A stretch of DNA of 64,000 bases from Deltaproteobacteria bacterium (GTDB lineage Bacteria > Desulfobacterota > Desulfuromonadia > Desulfuromonadales > Geopsychrobacteraceae). Made by a program: the position numbers and the translations under genes. The notes below the pieces were generated by a model that was not told the origin of the DNA, did no database searches, and saw only the letters and a list, made by a program, of their open reading frames with translations. This document shows positions 9,553 to 20,788 of the stretch, in pieces (the first letter of the stretch is position 1; the number at the start of each line of letters is the position of its first letter). The stretch spans positions 39,294 through 103,293 of the forward strand of contig JAGYPB010000002.1 in assembly GCA_018399135.1 (NCBI GenBank). Direction: 5' to 3'.

Positions 9553-11673
9553 ATGTTGGATCAGGGACAAACAATTGCTGATTGCACAGTGGTCAGTCAG
9601 CTTGCGCAGTTCGATTCACGATTTGAGTATCTGGTCAAGACCGGGTCAGGTGAAGAAAAGCTGGTGCAATTCAACGCTTCATCGAACTGGAGCCGGGCTC
9701 AGCGTCAAGCTTTTCATGATCAGATAAAAGCCCTTGGCACGCTGAATATTCATGCCGTGGGAGTGCCCAGCCGGGTCATCGAGCAGGAAGGCGAGCTTTT
9801 TTGCCTTTATCCGCTCCCCCTCGGTGTGCCGTTGCAGGACACCTTGATCGATGAACGTTCCGTCCGGTCGGCACTGGAATTGATTCATACACTCACTGAC
9901 CTGCTCGAACCGGCTCATCAACAACAGTTATTTCATGGCGCTTTATCGCCCAATAGTATTTATCTGGACAATGGGAAGCCGTTTTTAGCTGATTTTTCTT
10001 TGGCTTCTCTGGTTGCTTTTGATTATCGCACCGCTGATGAAGTTGAGTATGCCAGCCCGGAACAGATACGCGGTGAGACTCCTGGGACGGCAGCAGATAT
10101 ATACAGCCTCGGCTGTTTATTATACGCATTACTGATGGGGCGTCCGCCCTTTTTGGGTGACGATGCCTTTACCGTTGGGATGCAGCATCTTAATGACAGC
10201 TTTCCCGAAGTGCCTGAAGCTCTGGTGTGTTGCGCCGAATTGTTGCAGGGAATGACGGTAAAGTCGGCTTCAGAGCGTATGTCTCTGGCCCAGGTCAGGG
10301 CTCAATGTGAGGAACTGCTCAACCTTGAGGTGCTGGATCAAATACCCCGTCGTGATGATATTCCACCCTCTGCGGCAGATGAAGAGCACAAGATAGAGCA
10401 AGATGCTATAGCGATGGTGGCCCGCATTGAGGATCAGTTGCGTGATATTGAAGCCAGGACGGTAGAGTCCGGTACGGCAAACCATCAGACGGATGAGGAG
10501 CTTTCTCTTTCCTCCTCCTCGCCGTCGCCGCCGGCATCGAAGGTTTCATCAACGCGCCGCATATTTTCTTTGCTGGTTGGAGTTGTTGTCGGATTTTGTC
10601 TCGGTGCGTTGTTTTTTGATTTCTTTCTGTCCCGGCCTGTTGGTGAGCCGCCACCAACCGTCTACTCTGTTGACGTTGTGGCTCCCGATTATACGAACAG
10701 CACCCACTTGTGGCTAGAGGGGGATCTTGACGGTGCAGAGCGTGAGCTGGAGCGTCTGTTGTCCAACTTTCCTGATCATCCGCAGATTCATAATAATCTG
10801 GCAGCTGTCGCTGCTGTTCGTGGTGATATCGAAGCCGCTCGTGATTGGCTGGAACAGGCAATTGTCCTCGATATTCAAACGGCTACCATTTATCGAAACC
10901 TGGGATCGGTCTATGCTGAAATAGCTCGGGATTCGTACGGACGTGCGCTGCAGTTTGACTATGAACAGACACCCCTACAGTTGGATCTTTTCACCAATAA
11001 AGGGGTTACTTCCTCACCCTTGGGAGTTGATACTATTGTTGCCCGGATTGCAACGGCATCTGATCAAGAAAAATCTACACGGGATGTGGTTGAGTCTTCA
11101 GTCCCTTTGTCCCCAGAGCCTCTATCTGATGAGCCAGTTGAAACCAGCGCGACCTCCGCTGAGGTTCCTGCAGATGCTGGTGAGAGCGAGGAGGCGATAG
11201 AGTCAACCGTTGCTGTTACTAAAGCAGCAGAGGTGGGTGCCGCACCTGTTGTTGAACCAGAAGATCCGGTCGCCGAACAAGTCGCACCTGTAATAACTGC
11301 AGGTGCGCCAGCAGTCCCTTCGCCGGAAGATCCTGCCCAGTTTCTGGGGCGTTGGGCTGCGGCCTGGTCAGCGCAGGATGTTGAAGGGTATCTGGCGTTT
11401 TATAGCGCCGACTTTATCCCCGGCGGGGGACTCAATTATGATGAGTGGGTAAGACAAAGGCGTCAGCGTTTGCAACAGCCGGAAGAGATTCTGGTGACTT
11501 TGAAAGATGTTGATGTGCGTCGGGATACTGATGATGTTCTTCAACTGGAGGTCGTCCAGGAGTATCGCAGTGAACGCTATTCTGACCTGACCCGTAAGCT
11601 GTTTGATTTGCGTCATCAAGACGGTAGTTGGAAGATTGAGCGCGAGCGCTCCCTGGAGCTGATTTATCGATGA
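9553..11673 (+). CDS. Membrane-anchored protein pseudokinase with TPR and Cds6-like C-terminal domain
   Basis: A 706-residue protein. Residues ~25-265 have the fold signature of a Ser/Thr kinase: an APE-like ASPEQIRGETPG segment and DIYSLGCLLYALLMGRPPF. Key residues are lost. HRDLKPxN is HGALSPNS (128-135), so the catalytic Asp is Ala and the Lys is Ser. DFG is DFS (147-149), and no VAIK lysine is evident at KLVQFNA. A single membrane helix follows (~336-360), then two or more TPR-like repeats (~385-465), a low-complexity acidic/Pro/Val linker, and a ~110-residue NTF2-like domain (~595-706). That last domain resembles the Cds6 domain of L,D-transpeptidases. The kinase lobe would be cytoplasmic and the rest periplasmic. 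The gene overlaps the next one by 4 bases (ATGA), so they are very likely co-translated. The role is probably scaffold or regulator of the partner enzyme (inference). Confidence 0.75.
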   Translation: MLDQGQTIADCTVVSQLAQFDSRFEYLVKTGSGEEKLVQFNASSNWSRAQRQAFHDQIKALGTLNIHAVGVPSRVIEQEGELFCLYPLPLGVPLQDTLIDERSVRSALELIHTLTDLLEPAHQQQLFHGALSPNSIYLDNGKPFLADFSLASLVAFDYRTADEVEYASPEQIRGETPGTAADIYSLGCLLYALLMGRPPFLGDDAFTVGMQHLNDSFPEVPEALVCCAELLQGMTVKSASERMSLAQVRAQCEELLNLEVLDQIPRRDDIPPSAADEEHKIEQDAIAMVARIEDQLRDIEARTVESGTANHQTDEELSLSSSSPSPPASKVSSTRRIFSLLVGVVVGFCLGALFFDFFLSRPVGEPPPTVYSVDVVAPDYTNSTHLWLEGDLDGAERELERLLSNFPDHPQIHNNLAAVAAVRGDIEAARDWLEQAIVLDIQTATIYRNLGSVYAEIARDSYGRALQFDYEQTPLQLDLFTNKGVTSSPLGVDTIVARIATASDQEKSTRDVVESSVPLSPEPLSDEPVETSATSAEVPADAGESEEAIESTVAVTKAAEVGAAPVVEPEDPVAEQVAPVITAGAPAVPSPEDPAQFLGRWAAAWSAQDVEGYLAFYSADFIPGGGLNYDEWVRQRRQRLQQPEEILVTLKDVDVRRDTDDVLQLEVVQEYRSERYSDLTRKLFDLRHQDGSWKIERERSLELIYR

Positions 11674-13007
11674 TTCGTCTAGCTGTTACTGCTGTTTTTT
11701 TTGTCCTGTTGATCGTTGCCACAGTGGTTCGCGTTGTTGCCCTGTGGCCGCAACCTCTTCCTGAAATTTCGCCGCCGGAGCGGCAACTTGATACTGTTAT
11801 CACACAGTCAGAGTCCTTACCGGTTTATCCGCCACCGCGACTGCCTGAGCACCTGCAAGGACGTTTAAATGACGCCAATAGTCACTATGAAACCTTGCTG
11901 CTGCAAGGTTTGTTACTGTTTCAAAGCGGCCATGTTGACCAGGCGATTATCCAGATGGAGCTACTGACCGGATTAGCCCCACGGTTTGAGCTTGCCCATC
12001 TTGTGCTTGGTGACTTGTTGCTGGCACGTTTTACCCCGCTAAAAACCATCGGTGGTGCCGCACCGGATGTTGACAATCATCACTACTATCAGCGCCTTGA
12101 GGAATTGCGCAGTGAAGCACGGGCCCGTCTGCATGGTTATTTGTCACGGATGAATGATCATCAGATTCCTCGTGCATTGATTGCATTGGGCGATGAGACT
12201 CCCTTTGCCCTGGTGATCGATAAAAGTAAAAATCGCCTTTATGTGTTTCGTAACCAGGGAGACGGTTTGCCGCCGCAACTGGTAGATGACTTCTATGTCG
12301 TTCTCGGGCAGCAGGTGGGGGATAAAAAGGTTGAGGGGGATTATAAAACACCAACAGGAACCTATTTTGTTACCAGCTATATTTCCTCTGAAAAACTTCC
12401 ACCACTGTACGGAAGTGGTGCCTTTCCGATTAATTACCCCAACGAATATGATCGACGTCGGGAAAAAAGCGGTTTTGGTATCTGGTTGCACGGAACTGAC
12501 CGCTCGCTGTTCAGTCGTCCCCCATTGGATAGCGAAGGCTGTGTTGTTTTGACTAACGAAGAGTTTGAGCACATTCGTCAATATGTTGAGATTGGACGCA
12601 CCCCGGTTGTTATCAGTGAGAGGATTGAGTGGTTGCCCCATGCTGACTGGCAGGCACAGAAGACTGTGCTTAAAGATTTTATCGAAAAGTGGCGCAAACA
12701 GTGGGAAGAAGGGGAACTTCAGGCTTACCTCAATATGTATGCTGAGGATTTCTGGTCAGCTGAACATGACTATCGTAGCTGGAGCCGTTATAAACAGCAG
12801 GTGTTTTCGTCCAAGACCTATCAGCAGATAGCCTTGAGCGACCTGTCCTTGTACGAATATCCCCGACATCATAATCAGCCGGATATGGTTGTTGCCAGCT
12901 TTATACAGGACTATCGTTCCAATAACTTTAACGGCACCATGCGTAAACGTCTTTATCTGGTGAAACAGCAGGATCAGTGGCGGGTGTTATACGAAGGGGG
13001 ACAATAA
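11670..13007 (+). CDS. L,D-transpeptidase (YkuD) with Cds6-family C-terminal domain
   Basis: A 445-residue membrane-anchored periplasmic enzyme. It has an N-terminal helix (~3-27), a tetratricopeptide-like helical region (~65-115), a YkuD domain (~175-310) and an NTF2-like Cds6 domain (~330-443). The catalytic set is present: HGTD at 274-277 and SEGC at 288-291, with Cys291 the nucleophile. Such enzymes make 3-3 peptidoglycan crosslinks or attach proteins to peptidoglycan. Its last ~110 residues align by eye with the end of the upstream pseudokinase (FxxxWxxxW, YLxxYxxDF, Y-R-S and K-R-LxL at matching spacing). This suggests a duplicated interaction domain. The start overlaps the upstream stop. 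Confidence 0.88.
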   Translation: MIRLAVTAVFFVLLIVATVVRVVALWPQPLPEISPPERQLDTVITQSESLPVYPPPRLPEHLQGRLNDANSHYETLLLQGLLLFQSGHVDQAIIQMELLTGLAPRFELAHLVLGDLLLARFTPLKTIGGAAPDVDNHHYYQRLEELRSEARARLHGYLSRMNDHQIPRALIALGDETPFALVIDKSKNRLYVFRNQGDGLPPQLVDDFYVVLGQQVGDKKVEGDYKTPTGTYFVTSYISSEKLPPLYGSGAFPINYPNEYDRRREKSGFGIWLHGTDRSLFSRPPLDSEGCVVLTNEEFEHIRQYVEIGRTPVVISERIEWLPHADWQAQKTVLKDFIEKWRKQWEEGELQAYLNMYAEDFWSAEHDYRSWSRYKQQVFSSKTYQQIALSDLSLYEYPRHHNQPDMVVASFIQDYRSNNFNGTMRKRLYLVKQQDQWRVLYEGGQ

Positions 13008-13210
13008 AGTCCTGCGATGCCGATCTGTTACACTGTCTGAGTGGTCGTTCTGGTCGCAAAAAAAAACACCATGGATAAGCTTCTTTGTGCCTGCCGCGGG
13101 GGCAAAAAGGACTATCTGACAGGAGCCCTGTCTGTTCCGCGAAAGCGATTGACAAGAGGGGATAACTATGATTTTCTAGGTCGCTATTTGAATGGTTCGG
13201 GATAGATTTG

Positions 13211-15386
<2,176 letters not shown>

Positions 15387-15451
15387 CGGCTGATCCTGTA
15401 TCCACTTTTTCAGGAAGAATTCTTTCTACTCAACTAAACAAGGAGAAAAAC

Positions 15452-15757
15452 ATGATATCTGAAGCTTTTGCAATGGCCGAAGGCGGCGCTCAGCAAGGTA
15501 ATCCTTACTCCGGCATCATTATGCTGGTAGCGATGTTTGCCATCTTTTATTTTCTGCTCATCCGTCCGCAGCAAAAACGTGCCAAGCAGCATCGTGAACT
15601 GATTTCCAACTTAAAGTCAGGAGAATCTGTCGTTACTGCCGGAGGAATCCATGGCAAAATTACTGCCGTTGAAGATGCGGTCGTCACCCTTGAAGTTTCC
15701 AATGGCGTCAAAATTAAATTGAACCGTGGGTCGATTACCGAAATCAGACAATCATAA
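15452..15757 (+). CDS. yajC: Sec translocon accessory protein YajC
   Basis: A 101-residue single-span inner-membrane protein that associates with SecDF. It has a short periplasmic start, one membrane helix (~23-43, ending FYFLLIRPQQKRAKQH, the family signature) and a cytoplasmic SH3-like part. The later part carries GESVVTAGGIHGKITAV. AGGAG lies six bases before the ATG. It precedes secD by ~100 bases. Confidence 0.95.
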   Translation: MISEAFAMAEGGAQQGNPYSGIIMLVAMFAIFYFLLIRPQQKRAKQHRELISNLKSGESVVTAGGIHGKITAVEDAVVTLEVSNGVKIKLNRGSITEIRQS

Positions 15758-15854
15758 GTTTTTTCGTCTGGGAACGACATAGTATTCACCTGGAGGTTCG
15801 GGGTGGATACTAATCAGTATTCGGTTGTTATTGCTCAAGGGAGATACGACACAG

Positions 15855-17453
15855 ATGTCTAAAAGTCTTAATATACGAGGCCTGGTGGTTTTGTTCTGCC
15901 TGCTTCTGTCACTGTTTGCGCTTGTCCCAACAATGATGCGCGGTGATGTGCCGGCCTGGTGGCCCGAAACCTTCGGGCCAATTCAATTGGGGCTGGATCT
16001 ACAGGGAGGGATGCACCTGGTGCTTGGCGTCGATGTTGACAAGGCTGTCGAAAGCCGGGTTGATACGATCATCGACCAGACCGATATCCGTTTGAATGAG
16101 CAGGATATCATCTACAAACGGATAGAGCGCAGGCAGGGCGATCGACTCGTGATCCAGGTGTATGATGAAGACGAAGGACGTAAGGTCGAGGCGCTGATGA
16201 GGGATGAGTTTCCGGCGCTGGAACCCGCTAGCATGACCGGCGCAGGTGGCTATATCGAAAAGCATTTTCGCTTGAGTGACGATGAAATCGAAAACATCAA
16301 GGATTATGCCGTTCGCCAGGCGCTGGAAACTATGCGGAACCGGGTTGACCAGTTTGGTGTCAGTGAGCCGACGCTGCAGCGCCAGACCGGTTACCGGATT
16401 CTTATTCAGTTGCCCGGGGTAGATGATCCGGATCGTGCCATCTCCCTGTTGGGTAAAACCGCCCGCCTTGAATTTAAAATGGTCGATGAATCGGCTAATA
16501 TTCAGGAAGCTCTGGCAGGCCGATTGCCTGAGGGTACCCAGCTTTTGTATGAACGTAGTACCAACCGTGCGACCGGGGTAGAGACGGAAATTCCCCTGGT
16601 CGTATCGGCACAGACGATTCTTACCGGGGACCTGCTGGCTGATGCCAATGTACGTATTGACTCACGTTTTAACGAGCCCTATGTATCGATTGACTTCAAT
16701 GCCGTCGGGGCCCGTCGTTTTGACCAGATCACTGCAGCCAATGTTGGCCGTCGCATGGCCATTGTTCTTGACGATACGGTCTACTCTGCGCCGGTGATAC
16801 GTGAGCGGATTTCCGGGGGCAGTGCCCAGATTTCCGGTTCATTCACCTCGCAACAAGCGACCGATCTGGCCATTGTTCTGCGTGCCGGATCACTTCCTGC
16901 ACCGGTTGAAGTTCTTGAAAATCGTACCGTTGGGCCCTCCCTGGGGCAAGATTCCATTGATAGCGGAATTCAGTCAATCTGGGTTGGCGCACTGATGGTG
17001 CTGGTTGTCATTATCATCTATTACCAACTGTCCGGTTTGATCGCTATCAGCGCCCTGGTGATGAACCTGTTTTTCATCGCCGCCATGTTGTCGATGTTCG
17101 GCGCAACCCTGACCCTTCCCGGATTAGCCGGTATCGTTCTGACCGTTGGTATGGCGGTTGATGCTAATGTGTTGATCTTTGAACGTATTCGCGAGGAATT
17201 GGCGTTGGGTCGAGCGCCTAAGCTGGCCATCGAATCCGGTTATGCGAAAGCCTTTTCAACCATTATCGACGCCAACCTGACGACGCTTCTGGCCGCCCTG
17301 GTATTGTTTCAGTTCGGTACCGGTCCGGTACGTGGTTTTGCCGTTACTCTCTCGATCGGGATTATCGCTTCATTGTTTACTGCGATCTTTGTTTCCCGCT
17401 TCATCTTTGACTTTTACTTGAAAAACCGCAACATTAAGCGGTTGAGTATATAA
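15855..17453 (+). CDS. secD: Protein translocase subunit SecD
   Basis: RND-superfamily component that uses the proton gradient to complete preprotein export. At 532 residues it has an N-terminal membrane helix, then a large periplasmic P1 region containing LGLDLQGGMHLVLGVD near residue 46. Five C-terminal membrane helices carry the D5 motif TVGMAVDANVLIFERIREEL near 428-447. ATG 15855 is chosen over an upstream TTG because AAGGGAG lies 10 bases before it. secF follows after 13 bases with its own AAGGAG. Confidence 0.96.
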   Translation: MSKSLNIRGLVVLFCLLLSLFALVPTMMRGDVPAWWPETFGPIQLGLDLQGGMHLVLGVDVDKAVESRVDTIIDQTDIRLNEQDIIYKRIERRQGDRLVIQVYDEDEGRKVEALMRDEFPALEPASMTGAGGYIEKHFRLSDDEIENIKDYAVRQALETMRNRVDQFGVSEPTLQRQTGYRILIQLPGVDDPDRAISLLGKTARLEFKMVDESANIQEALAGRLPEGTQLLYERSTNRATGVETEIPLVVSAQTILTGDLLADANVRIDSRFNEPYVSIDFNAVGARRFDQITAANVGRRMAIVLDDTVYSAPVIRERISGGSAQISGSFTSQQATDLAIVLRAGSLPAPVEVLENRTVGPSLGQDSIDSGIQSIWVGALMVLVVIIIYYQLSGLIAISALVMNLFFIAAMLSMFGATLTLPGLAGIVLTVGMAVDANVLIFERIREELALGRAPKLAIESGYAKAFSTIIDANLTTLLAALVLFQFGTGPVRGFAVTLSIGIIASLFTAIFVSRFIFDFYLKNRNIKRLSI

Positions 17454-17466
17454 GGAGAAAGACGGC

Positions 17467-18372
17467 ATGCAATTCATCAAGCCGGATATCAATATCGATT
17501 TTATCGGTAAACGCAAATTGGCATTAATTATCTCGCTGGTGCTTATCCTCGTTGGTTTCGCTTCCTTGGTTCGCCATGGGGGCCCCCATTATGGTATCGA
17601 TTTTGCCGGTGGTACCCTGGTTCAGGTACAGTTTGAACGCCAGACCGATGCTGCAGAAATAAACAGTGCCCTGGGTAGTCTTGATCTTGGTGTTCCGGTT
17701 GTTCAGAGCTTTGGCGACGGCAGTAATGAGTTTCTTATTCGCGTTGAGCGGACAACTGGAGAGCTGCAGGGGATTTCCGTGCAAATTACTGACACTCTCG
17801 AACAGTCTTTCGGTGCTGGACAGGTTGAGGTGCGTCGGGTGGAGATGGTGGGCCCACAGGTTGGCAAGGATTTACGTAACAAGGGGATGTTGGCAATTTT
17901 TTATGCCATGCTCGGGATACTTGCTTACATATCCTGGCGTTTCGAATTTCGTTTTGCCGTGGGTGCCATTATCGCATTGTTACATGATGTGTTGATTACG
18001 TTGGGGATGTTCAGCCTGTTCGCTAAAGAAATCGATCTGCCGATTATTGCCGCTTTTCTTGCCATCATCGGTTATTCATTGAACGATACGATCATTGTCT
18101 ATGACCGGATCCGTGAAAATCTGGGCAAACACAATAAAGAAAGTTTCACTTTTATTCTCAACCGCAGCATCAATGAAACCCTTTCGCGAACCATTATCAC
18201 CTCAGGAACAACTCTGTTGGTTGTTCTGTCGTTGTTTGTTTTGGGTGGTGGGGTCATCCATAACTTTGCTTTTGCCATGCTCGTAGGGGTTTTGGTGGGC
18301 ACCTATTCGTCCATCTTTGTTGCCAGCCCGTTATTACTGTTGTGGCAAAAAAAATCAGGCAAAACGGCGTGA
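17467..18372 (+). CDS. secF: Protein translocase subunit SecF
   Basis: Partner of SecD in the SecDF-YajC complex. The 301 residues comprise an N-terminal helix, a short periplasmic domain beginning YGIDFAGGTLVQVQF near residue 42, and five C-terminal helices. The latter carry FLAIIGYSLNDTIIVYDRIR near 197-216. It is spaced 13 bases from secD with a strong ribosome site. A TPR gene follows 30 bases after the stop, probably in the same transcript up to the terminator at 19011-19049. Confidence 0.96.
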   Translation: MQFIKPDINIDFIGKRKLALIISLVLILVGFASLVRHGGPHYGIDFAGGTLVQVQFERQTDAAEINSALGSLDLGVPVVQSFGDGSNEFLIRVERTTGELQGISVQITDTLEQSFGAGQVEVRRVEMVGPQVGKDLRNKGMLAIFYAMLGILAYISWRFEFRFAVGAIIALLHDVLITLGMFSLFAKEIDLPIIAAFLAIIGYSLNDTIIVYDRIRENLGKHNKESFTFILNRSINETLSRTIITSGTTLLVVLSLFVLGGGVIHNFAFAMLVGVLVGTYSSIFVASPLLLLWQKKSGKTA

Positions 18373-18402
18373 TTATTGCCGTTGTTGTTTAGTGGAGCAA
18401 CA

Positions 18403-18990
18403 ATGAAAAAAGAAACTATCGTTTTTGCCGTCGTGGCACTGATTATTGGTGTGATGGGCGGGGTCATCTATTCGAACTGGCAACGCGACACAGCTCAACC
18501 TGCCGCAAGCGGTGGAGCTTCCCCTCCAGCGGCTGGGGTTCCCGTAGTAAATTATCAGCAGCAGATTACCACTCTGGAAGGAATTGTCGCGCGAGAACCT
18601 GAAAACCGCAATGCATGGGTGCAACTGGGGAATAATTTTTTTGGATCCGATCAACCGATCAAGGCAATAGAGGCCTATGATAAAGCCCTTGAGCTTGCCC
18701 CGGATGATCCTAATGTTTTAACCGATCAAGGTACCATGTTCCGTCGGGTTGGCTGGTATGATCGCGCCATCAGCAACTTTCAGCGCGCCGCAGAGCTTGA
18801 CCCCAACCACCTCCAGAGTCGCTACAATATGGGAGTGGTATACCGCTATGATCTGCAGGATTTCCCAAGTGCCGTCGCTGCTTGGGAAAGTTTTCTGGCG
18901 TTGAACCCCGGTGGCAATGTTGACCAGATTCGTGCTGAAGTTGATTCCCTGAAGAATCATCCACCTATGCCACAGACTCCACGCCCTTAG
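18403..18990 (+). CDS. Membrane-anchored TPR protein
   Basis: A 195-residue protein with an N-terminal membrane helix (~5-25), a short Ala/Pro/Gly linker and about three tetratricopeptide repeats (~55-160) of the form WVQLGNNFF...AIEAYDKALELAP. TPRs mediate protein contacts, so it is likely a periplasm-facing adaptor. ATG 18403 is chosen because GGAG lies five bases upstream and it places the helix at the N-terminus. It follows secF directly and could assist envelope protein export (inference from context only). No enzymatic motif is visible. Confidence 0.8.
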   Translation: MKKETIVFAVVALIIGVMGGVIYSNWQRDTAQPAASGGASPPAAGVPVVNYQQQITTLEGIVAREPENRNAWVQLGNNFFGSDQPIKAIEAYDKALELAPDDPNVLTDQGTMFRRVGWYDRAISNFQRAAELDPNHLQSRYNMGVVYRYDLQDFPSAVAAWESFLALNPGGNVDQIRAEVDSLKNHPPMPQTPRP

Positions 18991-19010
18991 ATTAATATCA
19001 GATCTGTCCT

Positions 19011-19049
19011 GTCCCCGACCCGCTTTATGCTGATCGGGGACTATTTTTT
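19011..19049 (+). terminator. Intrinsic terminator after the secDF-TPR unit
   Basis: GTCCCCGA (19011-19018) pairs with TCGGGGAC (19034-19041), followed by an A/T run with seven Ts. recJ begins 12 bases later. Confidence 0.82.
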
Positions 19050-19060
19050 ACAAGGTTCTT

Positions 19061-20788
19061 ATGCAGCCTGTCCGCCAACGCCGTTGGATATTACGGGCCA
19101 ACTCTCCCGACCCGCTGCTGGTGCAGGAAATGGCTGAGTCGCTACAGATCAATGATCTGCTCGCTGCCATGATTTGCCAACGTGGTTATTCTACAAGCGT
19201 ACAAGCGCGTCAGTTCCTGCAGTCGGCGCTGACAAGCTTGCCTGATCCCGATTTGTTGCCTGATATGGACAAGGCCTGCCGACGCCTGCAAACAGCACTT
19301 GAATCCAGAGAAAAAATCAGTATTCATGGTGATTACGATGTCGACGGTATCAGCGGTTGTGCGTTATTGGTCGAAGCACTTCAAGCTTTGGGTGGCCAGG
19401 TCGAATATCATATTCCCTTACGTTTAAAGGATGGCTATGGCTTGTCTGCCGAGGCTATACGTCAGGTGGCCAGGGGCGACTGCCGGCTGATGGTGTCTGT
19501 CGATTGTGGTATCAGTGCCCATGCTGAAGCCAGACTGGCGCAAGACCTGGGCATAGATCTGATTATTACTGACCACCATCAACCAGGCGCTACCTTGCCG
19601 GTAGCGATTGCCCTGGTCAACCCGCAGCTGTCGGGAAATCGTTTCCCTTATGTCCATCTGGCAGGTGTCGGTGTGGCCTTTATGCTGTTGATTGGCTTGC
19701 GAAAGCGTCTGCGTGATGCAGGGTATTTTCTTGATAGAGTGGAACCTGACTTGCGCCATTCCCTCGATCTGGTCGCCCTTGGAACCATTGCCGATATTGC
19801 TCCCTTGACCGGGGTGAATCGTACTTTAGTGAAGACCGGATTGCGGCTCCTTGAAATGGGGAATCGTCCCGGCGTCGCTGCCCTTAAAAGGGTCGCTGGT
19901 GTCAGTTCTGTTACCAGCGGTAGTGTGGGTTTTCAGATGGCCCCGAGGCTCAATGCAGCAGGTCGTATCGAAGATGCTGCTCTCGGGGTCAAGTTGCTCC
20001 TTGGCGAGGAGGGCATCGATGCAGAGGCTGTAGCCCAGCAACTTGATCTGTTTAATCAACAACGTCGGACCCTTGAAAAGAAAGTGCTTGCCGATGCCAT
20101 TGCCCGCGTCGAAGTAGATCTTCAGGATCGTCGCGCGATCGTTCTGGCCGGCGCTGACTGGCATTCGGGAGTGATCGGCATCGTTGCCAGCCGTCTGGTA
20201 GAACGCTATCATCGTCCAACGTTTCTGATTGCTCTGGACAATGGCGTGGGGAAGGGGTCCGGCCGCTCTATCAAGGGCTTTGATCTCTATCAGGCCCTCA
20301 AAGAATGTGGTGACTTGCTGGAAGGCTACGGCGGTCATACCATGGCGGCGGGACTCACTGTTGCCGAAGCTCAGGTGGCTGCATTTTCCCGACGTTTTGA
20401 GCAGGTAGCAGATGAGCGCCTGACCGATGACCTCTGTACTCCCTCTATTGAACATGATGGCGAGTGCCGCCTCGGTCTGTGGTCTGTAGCCGTTGTCGAT
20501 GAACTCAAAGCATTAGAGCCTTTTGGTGTCGGCAACCCCCAACCCCTTTTTTTAAGCCGTTGCTGCACGGTAAAAAAATGCTCCCTGGTTGCCGAAAAAC
20601 ATCTTAAATTCGAGGTTGAACAGCAAGGAATTGTATTGAGCGCCATTGCTTTTGGTTGTGGTGAGCGCTTTATGGAGTGCTCGGGCGAGCTGGATATTCT
20701 CTATCGCCCGCAGCTCAATCATTGGCGCGGCCATACCCAGGTTCAAATGCAGGTGGTTGATTTTCGGCCGGCTGGAGAACCGGCATAA
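19061..20788 (+). CDS. recJ: Single-stranded-DNA-specific exonuclease RecJ
   Basis: 5'-3' single-strand DNA exonuclease used in recombination and mismatch repair. The 575 residues match the family. They show DHH phosphoesterase motifs: HGDYDVDGISG near residue 88, VSVDCGIS near 147, ITDHHQP near 169. DHHA1-type motifs follow (GGHTMAAGLTV near 426). The PRLNAAGRI segment near 297 is typical of RecJ. AAGG lies close before the ATG. It overlaps murB by one base, so both are probably co-transcribed. Confidence 0.95.
   Translation: MQPVRQRRWILRANSPDPLLVQEMAESLQINDLLAAMICQRGYSTSVQARQFLQSALTSLPDPDLLPDMDKACRRLQTALESREKISIHGDYDVDGISGCALLVEALQALGGQVEYHIPLRLKDGYGLSAEAIRQVARGDCRLMVSVDCGISAHAEARLAQDLGIDLIITDHHQPGATLPVAIALVNPQLSGNRFPYVHLAGVGVAFMLLIGLRKRLRDAGYFLDRVEPDLRHSLDLVALGTIADIAPLTGVNRTLVKTGLRLLEMGNRPGVAALKRVAGVSSVTSGSVGFQMAPRLNAAGRIEDAALGVKLLLGEEGIDAEAVAQQLDLFNQQRRTLEKKVLADAIARVEVDLQDRRAIVLAGADWHSGVIGIVASRLVERYHRPTFLIALDNGVGKGSGRSIKGFDLYQALKECGDLLEGYGGHTMAAGLTVAEAQVAAFSRRFEQVADERLTDDLCTPSIEHDGECRLGLWSVAVVDELKALEPFGVGNPQPLFLSRCCTVKKCSLVAEKHLKFEVEQQGIVLSAIAFGCGERFMECSGELDILYRPQLNHWRGHTQVQMQVVDFRPAGEPA

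Noticed and set aside
9553..10350. An active Ser/Thr kinase (PknB type)
   Set aside because: The catalytic Asp, the catalytic-loop Lys and the VAIK Lys are all missing from the expected positions, and no PASTA repeats are present.
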